A stretch of DNA of 36,164 bases, taken from NCBI GenBank assembly GCA_049451635.1, contig JBMTVT010000015.1, positions 1-36,164 of the forward strand, written 5' to 3'. Below are positions 1-8,037 of this stretch, piece after piece (position 1 is the first letter of the stretch; each line of letters opens with the position of its first letter). Below the pieces are notes generated by a model. That model searched no databases. It was given only the letters and a program-made list of their open reading frames with translations, and was not told the DNA's origin. A program made the translations under genes and the position numbers. Source of the stretch: JBMTVT01 sp049451635 (GTDB taxonomy: Bacteria; Bacteroidota; Bacteroidia; Flavobacteriales; Flavobacteriaceae).

Positions 1-100
1 TGTCTTATATTTTATATAAAAATAAGAATAAAAAACAGTTATGAGTGATTACGGACAATCAGTAAAAATATAATTAAAATTAGTACACTTTTGATAAATA

Positions 101-120
101 TTAACCCGTTGGGTGTAATT
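101..120 (+). repeat. Left terminal inverted repeat of the IS982-type element
   Basis: The left end reads TTAACCCGTTGGGTGTAATT. It matches the reverse complement of 1102-1121 at 19 of 20 bases; the one mismatch is T versus A at the 16th base. The outermost TTA may belong to the target site rather than to the element. Confidence 0.85.
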
Positions 121-173
121 ATTTGAGAAAAAAAATAAGAATTATAGAGTGAAAAAAACGTCTTAGATATTGT

Positions 174-200
174 TCAAGATACTGAAATTCAGTATCTTGA
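174..200 (+). promoter_or_regulatory. Perfect 13-bp palindrome just upstream of the transposase start
   Basis: The arms TCAAGATACTGAA and TTCAGTATCTTGA are exact complements around one central base. It ends 23 nt before the likely transposase ATG at 224, inside the element. In RNA it would fold to at least a 10-bp stem. Hairpins at this place in other insertion sequences block transcription or translation entering from flanking genes; that role here is inference. A DNA-binding site is the alternative. Confidence 0.6.
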
Positions 201-223
201 TGTCTCCAAACAAAACAATATCT

Positions 224-1103
224 ATGTCAAATATAGTGAAAAATTATTTAAGAGTTTTAGAAGTTATAAGTTCTTTGAATTGCGAGTTAATCTATAAGTC
301 AGGAGTTGGAAGAAAACAAAAAATGTCTGATTTAGAGGTTGTTGCATTTAGTTTAACTGCTGAATGGGTATAGATAGTGAAAATTCATTATTTAAGCAGC
401 TAAATCAATATGAAATTCCAAATTTAATTGAGCGAAGCCAGTTCAATAAAAGAAGAAGAAAATTGTTCTTATTTTCAGAAGAAATTAGAACAAATTAGCT
501 AAAGAATTTTTGGAATTTGAAGATTATTTTATTGTTGATAGTATGCCCCTTGAAATATGTAAATTTTCTCGTCATAGTAGAATAAAAATCTGCAAAGAAG
601 ATTTTGAAAGTGCTCCATCAAAAGGATTTTGTGCTTCACAAAACAACTGGGTCTTTGGATATAAACTTCATGGGGTTTGTTCTGTTTCGGGAATTTTTCA
701 TTCTTTGGATATCACAAAAGCAGAAGTTCATGATGTGCATTTTTTGAAAAACATAAAGCAACAAATGTCTGATTGTGTGCTTCTTGGAGACAGAGGTTAT
801 TTGTCTGAAAGTATTCAGCTAGATTTATTTCAAACAGTTAAAGTTAAATTAGAAACACCAAAAAGAACAAATCAAAAAGATTATAAACCACGACCTTATA
901 TATTTAGAAAATCAAGAAAAAGAATTGAAACTTTATTTTCTCAATTGTGCGACCAATTCCTGATTAGAAGGAATTATGCCAAATCTTTTGAAGGTTTTAA
1001 AACTAGAATTCTAGCAAAAATAAACTCACTAACCTTAGTTCAATATATCAATAAATTTATCTTTGACAGACCAATAAATAATATCAAAATTCAAATCATT
1101 TAA
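224..1103 (+). pseudogene. IS982-family DDE transposase, two frameshifts
   Basis: When repaired, this encodes about 293 residues, the usual length for an IS982 transposase. The N-terminal part (224-373) reads in one frame and meets TAG at 371. The sequence GIDSENSLFKQL continues in another frame from 367 to a TAG at 496, and the catalytic part continues in the third frame from about 489 to 1103. Both shifts fit loss of one base in a short run (GGG near 366, AA near 489). The catalytic triad is visible: Asp in VDSMP (537-539), Asp in LLGDRGY (789-791) and Glu in KRIETLFSQL (927-929). Without repair no full transposase is made, although the longest open piece (197 codons from a TTG at 510) keeps all three catalytic residues but lacks the N-terminal domain. 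The frameshifts could be sequencing errors in homopolymers. Confidence 0.85.
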
Positions 1104-1121
1104 TTTCACCCAACGGGTTAA
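1102..1121 (-). repeat. Right terminal inverted repeat of the IS982-type element
   Basis: Reads AATTTCACCCAACGGGTTAA on the plus strand and pairs with the left end at 101-120. It begins at the last bases of the transposase stop region, so the coding sequence nearly abuts the element end. Confidence 0.85.
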
Positions 1122-1189
1122 ATATATATTTTACCAAGATAAAATTTTAATTTTTAAAAGTATCTTTATAATTATTAAACCAACTTTAA

Positions 1190-2278
1190 TTGCAAGCTAA
1201 TCGTTTATATTTTATTGACGCCGTAAGAGCATTTGCTATTTTAATGATGCTTCAAGGGCATTTTATAGATACCCTATTAAATCCTGTTTATAGAGATACT
1301 ACCAATGTTATTTATAACATTTGGAGCTATTTTAGAGGCATCACCGCACCCGTTTTCTTTACTATTTCTGGTCTTGTTTTTGCCTATTTATTGTTGCGCG
1401 CCCATGCCAAAGGAGATGATAAACAACGAATTAAAAAGGGGCTTTTTAGAGGATTATTGCTACTTGTTATTGGCTATAGTTTACGCATCAATTTAAAAAG
1501 TTGGTTTGATGGTTATTTTAGCCCTTACATTTTAGTGGTTGATGTATTACAATGCATTGGATTGGCTCTTATTCTGTTAGTATTTTTACATATACTTTTT
1601 AAGAAACATAGCTATATTTTTTCAATAGTACTTTTTATTATTGGATGTATTTGTTTTGTAACCGAACCGCTTTATCGCAACTTAACTTTAGAAAACACAC
1701 CTTTATTTTTTGCTAACTATATGACCAAAAGCAATGGCTCTGTATTTACTATTTTGCCTTGGTTTGGATATTCGGCATTTGGGGCGTTTTTGTCCACTGT
1801 TTTTTTTAGGCATGCACATAGGAGTCGATTTAAAACATTAACCATTACGACATTTTTTGTAGTTGGTGTTTTATTAATCTATCTATCGTCACCCCTTTTG
1901 TCAATGGTCAGTAATGTAACTCACATCGAATTATTTAAAATGAGTGCCAATTACAACTACCTTTTTTCAAGATTAGGAGATGTTCTTATTCTCTTTGGTG
2001 TTTTTTATACGTTTGAGCGTTTTTTAAAAAGGTCTTCAATTGTAAAAATTGGTGAAAAGACACTCTCAATTTATGTTATACATTTTATATTGCTTTACGG
2101 CAGTTACACCGGCTATAGTTTGAAACGCTATTTTAGTAAATCGTTAGAACCTTCTGAAGCTATTTTAGGTGCTGTTATATTCATGATTGTGGTGTGCTTC
2201 ATCTCGTTTCATTATGCCAAAACCAATCATTTTTTATATAGCATAATTCGAAGAATAACCGAAAAAATTAAAAAGTAA
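1190..2278 (+). CDS. DUF1624 / heparan-alpha-glucosaminide acetyltransferase-like membrane protein
   Basis: A 362-residue multi-pass membrane protein. The N-terminal segment RLYFIDAVRAFAILMMLQGH followed by FRGITAPVFFTISGL matches the conserved start of the DUF1624/HGSNAT-like and wider acyltransferase-3 membrane families, in which the His near the end of the first helix is thought to be catalytic. About ten hydrophobic helices follow. Such proteins move acyl groups onto sugars or other envelope molecules, but no substrate can be read from the sequence. The start is TTG at 1190: an in-frame TAA lies directly before it and the next ATG is 18 codons on and would cut the signature. It begins 69 nt after the insertion sequence, so its native promoter may be lost or replaced. 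The following TfoX-like gene starts 2 nt after its stop. Confidence 0.7.
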   Translation: MQANRLYFIDAVRAFAILMMLQGHFIDTLLNPVYRDTTNVIYNIWSYFRGITAPVFFTISGLVFAYLLLRAHAKGDDKQRIKKGLFRGLLLLVIGYSLRINLKSWFDGYFSPYILVVDVLQCIGLALILLVFLHILFKKHSYIFSIVLFIIGCICFVTEPLYRNLTLENTPLFFANYMTKSNGSVFTILPWFGYSAFGAFLSTVFFRHAHRSRFKTLTITTFFVVGVLLIYLSSPLLSMVSNVTHIELFKMSANYNYLFSRLGDVLILFGVFYTFERFLKRSSIVKIGEKTLSIYVIHFILLYGSYTGYSLKRYFSKSLEPSEAILGAVIFMIVVCFISFHYAKTNHFLYSIIRRITEKIKK

Positions 2279-2280
2279 CT

Positions 2281-2637
2281 ATGGCTTATGATGAATTTTT
2301 AGTGGATAGAATTCGGCAAACAATTAAAAGAGAAGCTCATAAGTTTTAAAGAACTTAAAATGATGGGCGGTTTGTGTTTTAAAGTGGATAATAAGATGCT
2401 TTGTGGTATTCATATCGATAAAGTTTATTGATGGCTCGCATTGGTGAAGACTCCTATTTAAAAAAACTGGAAAAACCCGAATGTTTGCCTATGGATTTTA
2501 CGGGCAGACCTATGAAGGGCTATATTTTTGTAACACCTGATGGTTTTGATACCAATGATTATTTAGCTTATTGGATTGAATTATGTTTAGCATTTAACCC
2601 ATTAACCAAAGCCAGTAAGCCCAAGAAGAAAAAGTAA
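2281..2637 (+). pseudogene. TfoX N-terminal domain protein, two frameshifts
   Basis: Three pieces in two frames join to a small TfoX-N type protein of about 118 residues. MAYDEFLVDRIRQTIK is read from ATG 2281. The piece SFKELKMMGGLCFKVDNKM follows in the next reading frame after an apparent extra A in the AAAA run near 2326-2329. MARIGEDSYLKK to the Lys-rich end returns to the first frame from 2428 after an apparent missing T near 2425. The motif KMMGGLCF...KMLCGI is typical of the family, which is named for the competence regulator TfoX/Sxy; stand-alone N-terminal domains are common and mostly uncharacterised. It follows the acyltransferase by 2 nt and could be co-transcribed. As written only fragments would be made. 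Homopolymer sequencing error is an equally good explanation. Confidence 0.7.
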
Positions 2638-2722
2638 TAAGTTTTTAAAATACGTAGAAGTACTTATTTTATAGCGAGTAAGAAAATTCTATCTTAGTCC
2701 GATAATTCTCAAAACCTAACGG

Positions 2723-3433
2723 ATGAAAAAACACATTATTCTTTTAATTGCATTAATCTAAATTATACCTCAAAATTTAAAAGCTCAAAATGATGGTGCT
2801 GCTGTTGCTGACGGTTTATTAGTTATTGGAGCAGGAATTGCAGCTATAGAACAAATGAAAGAGTAAGCTGAATTAACAGCAACAGAATGGTTTTTAACAA
2901 ACCATCCTGAATACAAAAAGTTTTCTTTAAAAACCTTAGACTTTGATGGTAAGAAGTTAAAAGATATGTCATCTACTTCTGTAATTACTCTTAAAATAAG
3001 AGAATTTGAAATTAATGGAGATGAACCAGAATTAGGCGAGAAATTAGCCCTTTTTGGTTTAACAAGTTTTGGTTGGATTAATGAATATGGTATTGATTTT
3101 AATAAAATAAAGTGGTTTTTAGTTGACGACAAAGAATGGATGAATATGATAATTTCTTACGTAAAAGTTTCTTCAAGTGAAAGGGATAATGAAATTCTTA
3201 AGAAAACTCTATTAGATGGAAAGGTTGTTAATAATGGCGTAAAAGTTAAAAGTAAATTAGTTATACCATTTTACAAATTGACTGGAGATATATATGTCGT
3301 AACTGATTATTCTAATGATATGAAACTAATCTATAATGAAAGATCACTAGGGATATTTTTAAAAGAAACTAGTGATCTTGTTCAAATAGGAAGAGGCGAT
3401 ATAATTGAAATCCATGATTTCTTTTTTGAATAG
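2723..3433 (+). pseudogene. Secreted protein gene with two in-frame TAA codons
   Basis: A single frame of 236 codons opens with ATG at 2723 and a signal peptide (MKKHIILLIALI, then IIPQNLKAQ). It is interrupted by TAA at 2759-2761, inside the signal peptide, and by TAA at 2864-2866, and then runs open to 3433. The frame is unchanged throughout, so these are substitutions and not shifts; each could come from CAA, GAA or AAA by one change. The piece from ATG 2966 (155 residues) could still be made but would have no export signal. I do not recognise the family. The mature part begins with a small-residue stretch (about VADGLLVIGAGIAAIEQ) and continues as mixed alpha/beta sequence with no Cys-rich or metal motif. 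Likely a decayed periplasmic or surface protein. Confidence 0.65.
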
Positions 3434-3481
3434 TAAAAACTACCTACAACAACGTGTAAAAATATTTACTTGGGTTCTATC

Positions 3482-4429
3482 CTACTTCAAATACCCCAAT
3501 ACATTCGCTTCAATACGCTCTTGTATGTTACTCACATCTGCTTTTACAAAAGTATCTCCTGTAATGTTTTCGTAAAGTTCTATATAGCGTTCGCTAACCG
3601 TTTCAATATATTCGTCGCTCATAAACGGTACGGTTTGTCCTTCTAAGCCTTGAAAATTATTGGCAATAAGCCATTGGCGTACAAACTCTTTTGAGAGTTG
3701 TTTTTGAGGTTCGCCTTTTTGTTGGCGTTCCTCATAACCATCAGCATAAAAATAACGTGACGAATCGGGTGTGTGTATTTCGTCAATCAACACTATTTTT
3801 CCGTCTTTGGTTTTTCCAAACTCGTATTTGGTATCCACTAAAATAAGTCCGTGAGATGCTGCAATATCGCTTCCTCTTTTAAATAGTTTACAGGTGTAAT
3901 CTTCCAAAACCAAATAATCTTCCTCTGAAACAATCCCTCGTTTTAAAATGTCTTCACGCGAAATATCTTCATCATGGTTACCCATTTCTGCCTTGGTAGC
4001 TGGTGTAATTATTGGCTCAGGAAAAGCATCGTTTTCTTTCATGCCTTCTGGCATGGGTACACCACAAAGCATACGTTTACCAGCTTTATACTCGCGTGCT
4101 GCATGCCCACTCATATACCCACGAATAACCATCTCCACTTTAAAAGGCTCGCATAAATGACCAACAGCTACATTAGGGTCTGGTGTAGCGGTTAACCAAT
4201 TAGGAACTAAATCCTCAGTGGCTGCCATCATTTTGGTAGCAATCTGGTTTAGTATTTGCCCTTTGTAGGGAATGCCTTTTGGCATCACCACATCAAATGC
4301 CGACAATCTATCCGTGGCAATCATCACGAGTTGCTCATCGTTTATGTTATAAACTTCCCTTACTTTTCCTTTGTAAACACTTTTTTGTCCTGGAAAATTA
4401 AAATTGGTATCAATGATGGTGTTACTCAT
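3482..4429 (-). CDS. purC: Phosphoribosylaminoimidazole-succinocarboxamide synthase
   Basis: SAICAR synthetase, which joins aspartate to CAIR with ATP in purine biosynthesis in the cytoplasm. The 315-residue protein shows family landmarks in order: GKVREVY (21-27) for nucleotide binding, DRLSAFD (40-46), the ITPATKAEMGNHDE stretch (about 141-154) and LIDEIHTPDSSR (214-225). The length fits the longer eukaryote-like/Bacteroidota form and not the 240-residue E. coli form. Its ATG overlaps the phoH stop by one base (TAATG), so the two genes are translationally coupled and share an upstream promoter. All key motifs look intact. Confidence 0.95.
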   Translation of the reverse strand: MSNTIIDTNFNFPGQKSVYKGKVREVYNINDEQLVMIATDRLSAFDVVMPKGIPYKGQILNQIATKMMAATEDLVPNWLTATPDPNVAVGHLCEPFKVEMVIRGYMSGHAAREYKAGKRMLCGVPMPEGMKENDAFPEPIITPATKAEMGNHDEDISREDILKRGIVSEEDYLVLEDYTCKLFKRGSDIAASHGLILVDTKYEFGKTKDGKIVLIDEIHTPDSSRYFYADGYEERQQKGEPQKQLSKEFVRQWLIANNFQGLEGQTVPFMSDEYIETVSERYIELYENITGDTFVKADVSNIQERIEANVLGYLK

Positions 4430-5382
4430 TACTCTCTATTTTCAATACTTTTATAAGCTTCAATAACCTTTTTAACCAAACTATGGCGAATTACATCTTT
4501 ATCATCTAAAAATATCATCCCTACGCCTTCAACATTTTTTAAAATTAAGAGCGCTTCTTTGAGACCTGAAATGGTTCTGCGTGGTAAATCAATTTGCCCT
4601 GGATCACCTGTTAATAAAAACTTGGCATTTTTACCCATACGGGTTAAAAACATTTTCATTTGTGCGTGTGTGGTATTTTGTCCTTCATCCAGGATTACAA
4701 AAGCATTATCTAGGGTACGACCACGCATAAAAGCCAGTGGCGCAATTTGTATGGTGCCGTTTTCAATGTACATTGCTAATTTTTCAGGGGCAATCATATC
4801 GCGAAGGGCATCATACAAAGGTTGCATGTAAGGGTCCAACTTTTCTTTTAAATCGCCTGGTAAAAACCCTAAATTCTCACCCGCTTCAACTGCTGGCCTT
4901 GTTAATATAATACGCTTTACTTCCTTATTTTTTAATGCCTGAACAGCTAAAGCAACCCCAGTATAGGTTTTACCAGTTCCTGCTGGCCCAATGGCAAAAA
5001 CCATATCGTTTTTACGCATACTTTCAACCAATTTGCGTTGGTTGGCTGTTTGCGCTTTTATAATTCTTCCCCCAACACCATGAACAATAACTTCACCGCT
5101 TTGTTGCGACGTGGTATAATCATCACTACTTTGGCTGGTTAGCACACGTTCAATAACATTTTCATCAATTTTATTGTATTTACCAAAGTGTTTAAAGAGC
5201 ATGGTTATTTTGCGATCAAATTCTTCAAGAAGCTCTTCATCGCCAAAAGCTTTAATTTTGTTTCCGCGGGCAACAATTTTTAATTTGGTAAAATATTTTT
5301 TTAGGAGTTCAATGTTGGTATTTTGTGCTCCAAAAAATTCTTTTGGAGTAATTTCTTCAAGTTCGATAATGATTTCGTTCAA
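4429..5382 (-). CDS. phoH: PhoH family ATPase
   Basis: A cytoplasmic P-loop ATPase of 317 residues, close to the usual PhoH-like (YbeZ type) length. An N-terminal RNA-binding-like region (about 1-85) precedes the ATPase core with Walker A GPAGTGKT (132-139), the TRPAVEAGE segment (161-169) and Walker B VILDEGQN (229-236). The family is linked to RNA handling and ribosome maturation with YbeY, but its exact function is not settled. It is the first gene of the phoH-purC pair and is divergent from the SAM hydrolase-like gene across a 132-nt gap. The start at 5382 gives the normal N-terminus MNEIIIELEEITPKEFFG. Confidence 0.93.
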   Translation of the reverse strand: MNEIIIELEEITPKEFFGAQNTNIELLKKYFTKLKIVARGNKIKAFGDEELLEEFDRKITMLFKHFGKYNKIDENVIERVLTSQSSDDYTTSQQSGEVIVHGVGGRIIKAQTANQRKLVESMRKNDMVFAIGPAGTGKTYTGVALAVQALKNKEVKRIILTRPAVEAGENLGFLPGDLKEKLDPYMQPLYDALRDMIAPEKLAMYIENGTIQIAPLAFMRGRTLDNAFVILDEGQNTTHAQMKMFLTRMGKNAKFLLTGDPGQIDLPRRTISGLKEALLILKNVEGVGMIFLDDKDVIRHSLVKKVIEAYKSIENRE

Positions 5383-5446
5383 AAGGCGTAATTTTAGTTT
5401 AAAAGTTTCGTTAGATTAATTGAAACAGACCAAATGATTTATTAGA

Positions 5447-5477
5447 TTTGTGTCAAGACCAAAAATACATAAATTTG
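5447..5477 (+). promoter_or_regulatory. Bacteroidota-type promoter for the SAM hydrolase-like gene
   Basis: TTTG (5447-5450), a 19-nt spacer and TAAATTTG (5470-5477) give an exact match to the -33/-7 consensus TTTG-N19-21-TAnnTTTG used by the primary sigma factor of this phylum. The start codon lies 37 nt beyond the -7 element. The -33 box is itself the end of a second TAGATTTG (5443-5450). Confidence 0.7.
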
Positions 5478-5514
5478 GTTGACACATTACTAAAACATAT
5501 CAACAATTTTGCCA

Positions 5515-6408
5515 ATGGCGATAATAACATTAACCACCGATTTTGGTGAAAAAGATTACTTTACTGGCGCAACTAAAGGTGCTATTTATAGTGAGTTGCC
5601 TGATGTTAGAATTGTTGATATCTCACATTCTGTTTCGCCATTTAATATTCCTGAAGCCGCCTACATAATTCAAAATGCATATGGTAGTTTTCCAAAGGGC
5701 ACCATTCATATAATTGGTATCGATTCGGAAATAAATGCCGAAAACAAACATATAGCCATTAAACTTGACGACCATTATTTTATTTGTGCCAATAATGGCA
5801 TTATGAGCATGATTTGCTCTGAAATTGCTCCCGAAAAAATTGTTGAAATTAACATACACGATAAAATACAAACCAGTTTTCCGGTTTTGGATGTTTTTGT
5901 AAAAGTAGCATGCCATATTGCTAGGGGCGGTACTTTAGAGGTTATTGGCAAAAATATCAGCAAGATAAAACCTATAAAAAATATTACACCTTACGTAAAT
6001 GACGACAAAAACCAAATCATTGGCAGTGTTATTTACATAGACAATTATGGCAATGTTGTAACCAATATTAAACGCAGCTTTTTTGAGGCCATACAAAAAG
6101 GGCGCGATTTTGAGATTTCTGCCAGAAACTATACGTTTAAAAAAATATATAAAAAATATAGCGATATTGTAAACTTTGATATTCCAGAAAACAAAAGACA
6201 TGATGAAGGCAGAAGATTGGTGGTTTTCAATTCGGGGGATTTTTTGGAAATTGCGGTTTATAAAAGCAACAGCGATACTGTAGGCAGTGCTTCAACACTT
6301 TTGGGTTTAGGTTTAATGGATGCTGTAAGTATTCATTTTATAGCATCATCAGTAATTACTAAAGGGAAAGATTTGCCAACAAGTGTTTCTAGCACTAATG
6401 ATTATTAA
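5515..6408 (+). CDS. SAM hydrolase / hydroxide adenosyltransferase family (DUF62)
   Basis: A 297-residue cytoplasmic protein of the SAM-hydroxide adenosyltransferase family, relatives of the fluorinating and chlorinating enzymes. Characterised members split S-adenosylmethionine with water into adenosine and methionine. The family start LTTDFGEKDYFTGATKGAIY is present, with the conserved Asp of TTDFG and the later HSVSPFNI, GIDSE and CANNGIMS segments. The C-terminal domain contains IYIDNYGNVVTNI, typical of the family. I prefer ATG 5515 over the in-frame TTG at 5509 because MAIITLTTDFG is the usual start. A good promoter lies upstream. The ABM-type gene starts 20 nt after its stop and is probably in the same transcript. 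Confidence 0.85.
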   Translation: MAIITLTTDFGEKDYFTGATKGAIYSELPDVRIVDISHSVSPFNIPEAAYIIQNAYGSFPKGTIHIIGIDSEINAENKHIAIKLDDHYFICANNGIMSMICSEIAPEKIVEINIHDKIQTSFPVLDVFVKVACHIARGGTLEVIGKNISKIKPIKNITPYVNDDKNQIIGSVIYIDNYGNVVTNIKRSFFEAIQKGRDFEISARNYTFKKIYKKYSDIVNFDIPENKRHDEGRRLVVFNSGDFLEIAVYKSNSDTVGSASTLLGLGLMDAVSIHFIASSVITKGKDLPTSVSSTNDY

Positions 6409-6428
6409 TGAAAAAAGACGCGTAACTT

Positions 6429-6725
6429 ATGCTAGTAAGAATAGTAAAAATGGGGTTTTACAAACAAAATATTGAAGCCTTTCTTTCAAATTTTGAAGAC
6501 TCCAAACAACGAATTAGAAACTTTGATGGCTGCCAGTTTTTAGAACTTTATAGAGATATCAATGACCCTACGGTTTTTTTTACTTATAGCTTTTGGGAAT
6601 CAGAAGACGCCTTAGAAAAATATAAGAAATCTGAATTGTTTAATACCGTTTGGTCTAAAACCAAGCCACTTTTTAGCAAACCCGCAAAAGCATGGAGTGT
6701 TAAAAAATTACAAACACTTGATTAA
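6429..6725 (+). CDS. Small ABM-domain (putative quinol monooxygenase-like) protein
   Basis: A 98-residue single-domain protein with the ferredoxin-like dimeric alpha-beta barrel pattern of the antibiotic biosynthesis monooxygenase (ABM) superfamily: MLVRIVKMGF as the first strand, a helix EAFLSNFEDSKQRI, then the paired strands GCQFLELYRD and TVFFTYSFWES, and a closing helix. The aromatic FW in SFWESEDAL is typical. Members include small heme- or cofactor-free oxygenases, but many have no known substrate. It follows the SAM hydrolase-like gene by 20 nt, and homologues commonly sit in this core block in flavobacteria. The specific reaction is unknown. Confidence 0.7.
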   Translation: MLVRIVKMGFYKQNIEAFLSNFEDSKQRIRNFDGCQFLELYRDINDPTVFFTYSFWESEDALEKYKKSELFNTVWSKTKPLFSKPAKAWSVKKLQTLD

Positions 6726-6744
6726 TGAATAATGAAACGTCTTT

Positions 6745-6802
6745 ACAAGACAAATTGATAAATTTGTTGTGGCAATTTATTAAATTTAAAAAAATGTCTT
6801 GT
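6745..6802. repeat. Imperfect long hairpin between the ABM-type gene and gldF
   Basis: ACAAGACA (6745-6752) pairs with TGTCTTGT (6795-6802). The inner AT-rich stretches (AAATTGATAAATTT and CAATTTATTAAATTT) are also partly complementary, giving a hairpin of about 58 nt. The sequence after it (GTCGCTTTGCTTCTCATAATGAC) resembles degenerate copies of short intergenic repeats seen in related genomes. It contains a candidate -7 box for gldF. Confidence 0.45.
6759..6766 (+). promoter_or_regulatory. Candidate -7 promoter element for gldF
   Basis: TAAATTTG matches TAnnTTTG, 69 nt before the gldF ATG. No TTTG is visible at the expected distance upstream, so support is partial. It falls inside the hairpin arm. 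Confidence 0.35.
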
Positions 6803-6835
6803 CGCTTTGCTTCTCATAATGACAAATAAAAACAT

Positions 6836-7555
6836 ATGCTATCAATATTAAAAAAAGAAATCAATTCATTTTTCTCTTCTCCAATTGGATACTTAGTCAT
6901 AGCTATTTTTCTAGTTTTAAACGGCTTGTTTTTATGGCTATTTAAAGGCGAGTTTAATATTCTTGATTACGGTTTTGCTGATTTATCATCATTCTTTTTA
7001 CTGGCGCCTTGGATTTTAATTTTCTTAATTCCAGCAGTTACCATGCGAAGTTTCTCAGACGAAAAAAAACAGGGTACTTTAGAGCTTTTGCTTACAAAAC
7101 CCATTTCACATTTAAACATTGTTTTGGGAAAATATTTTGGATTTTTTCTATTAATACTCATAGCGCTTTTACCTACATTAATTTACGTTTATACCGTTTA
7201 CCAATTAGGAAATCCTACAGGAAATTTAGACATGGGTAGTACTTTGGGTTCATATTTTGGACTTTTATTTTTAATCGCCGCTTACACAGCAATTGGTATT
7301 TTTGCATCTACATTATCCGATAATCAAATTGTGGCTTTTATTTCTGCGGTATTTATTTGCTTTGTGTTTTATATTGGTTTTGAAGGTGTTGCAGATTTTA
7401 TTTCAAGTAATTTTATAGAACAATTGGGCATGAGCGCACATTTTAAGAGCATGAGTCGCGGTGTTTTAGACACACGAGATATCATCTATTTTTTAAGCAT
7501 TACTATTTTCTTTTTAATACTAACCAAACTCAATATAAATAGAGAAAAGCAATGA
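6836..7555 (+). CDS. gldF: Gliding motility ABC transporter permease GldF
   Basis: A 239-residue ABC-2 type permease with six predicted helices. It begins MLSILKKEINSFFSSPIGYLV and has the family stretch AVTMRSFSDEKKQGTLELLL between helices 2 and 3. GldF, with GldG and the ATPase GldA (not in this window), forms an ABC transporter required for gliding in Flavobacterium johnsoniae. Gliding loss in gldA, gldF and gldG mutants is established there; the transported substrate is not known. The stop overlaps the next ATG (ATGA), and gldG follows one gene later. A gliding or relict gliding function is inferred from homology only. Confidence 0.92.
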   Translation: MLSILKKEINSFFSSPIGYLVIAIFLVLNGLFLWLFKGEFNILDYGFADLSSFFLLAPWILIFLIPAVTMRSFSDEKKQGTLELLLTKPISHLNIVLGKYFGFFLLILIALLPTLIYVYTVYQLGNPTGNLDMGSTLGSYFGLLFLIAAYTAIGIFASTLSDNQIVAFISAVFICFVFYIGFEGVADFISSNFIEQLGMSAHFKSMSRGVLDTRDIIYFLSITIFFLILTKLNINREKQ

Positions 7556-8037
7556 TTTATAAGCCCACTTTTATAGTAATTCTAGCTATTGTATTTATCC
7601 TAGTTTGGCTTTTTACAAACACCATTGATAAGCGCAAATGGTTAAGTTTTTTAATAAGTTTGGTTTTCACCCCCATTATTTATTTTTATGTGTTTTACCC
7701 CCTGCTAAACATTTTTAGCAGTTACCATCATGAAAAATATTTTGATGCAGAGGCTTGGAGTAATAAACCTGCTTTAAGATATGAAATGAGTGGACATATA
7801 ATTGACGATTCGGTATTTATTGGAAAAACTAAAAAAAACGTAAAAAATGCTTTGGGAAAACCCGAATGGTTTGGATGGGACGATACCATTAAAGCAAATT
7901 CTCCTGATAAGTGGAACTACAATTTAGGTTTTAAACCTGGTGCTTTAAATAACATGCAAGAGTGCATGGAACTTGTTTTTAATGACAATAAAGTCGAATC
8001 AGTAAAACAATATCAATTAGAACAAAAATTTGAATAA
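7552..8037 (+). CDS. Membrane-anchored protein with BamE/SmpA-like tail, between gldF and gldG
   Basis: A 161-residue protein with two N-terminal membrane helices (about 5-21 and 30-55, with a charged KRKW turn between) and a soluble C-terminal domain. The tail carries FIGKTKKNVKNALGKPEWFG and later ELVFNDNKVESVKQYQ, the strand-helix layout of small SmpA/OmlA (BamE)-like domains, in which a G(K/M)xxxxVxxxLGxPD motif starts the fold. It overlaps gldF by 4 nt (ATGA) and gldG by 8 nt, so it is translationally coupled to both. gldF and gldG are usually adjacent, so this gene is an insertion into the operon. It may be an accessory to the Gld ABC transporter, or unrelated and simply carried there. 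Family assignment is tentative. Confidence 0.7.
   Translation: MIYKPTFIVILAIVFILVWLFTNTIDKRKWLSFLISLVFTPIIYFYVFYPLLNIFSSYHHEKYFDAEAWSNKPALRYEMSGHIIDDSVFIGKTKKNVKNALGKPEWFGWDDTIKANSPDKWNYNLGFKPGALNNMQECMELVFNDNKVESVKQYQLEQKFE

Larger units (their letters stand above)
104..1118 (+). mobile_element. IS982-family insertion sequence, about 1.0 kb
   Basis: A complete but probably inactive insertion sequence. Its ends are inverted repeats starting ACCCGTTGGGTG; on the left the similarity runs 101-120 and on the right 1102-1121, with 19 of 20 positions matching. Ends that begin with ACC, a length near 1 kb and a single DDE transposase of about 290 residues fit the IS982 family. The flanks read TAAATATTA on the left and TAAATATAT on the right when the ends are set at the ACCC bases. 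That is 7 of 9 matches, so the target duplication is imperfect or its exact border is off by a few bases. The element lies just upstream of the DUF1624-like gene and could have displaced that gene's promoter. Confidence 0.85.

Noticed and set aside
2785..3132. 115-codon open frame on the minus strand
   Set aside because: It is the antisense shadow of the decayed secreted-protein gene, whose plus-strand frame has a signal peptide and protein-like composition.
2723..3433. Stop-codon recoding as an explanation for in-frame TAA codons
   Set aside because: All neighbouring genes use TAA as a normal stop, and the DUF481 gene shows mixed stops plus a frameshift, so gene decay is simpler.
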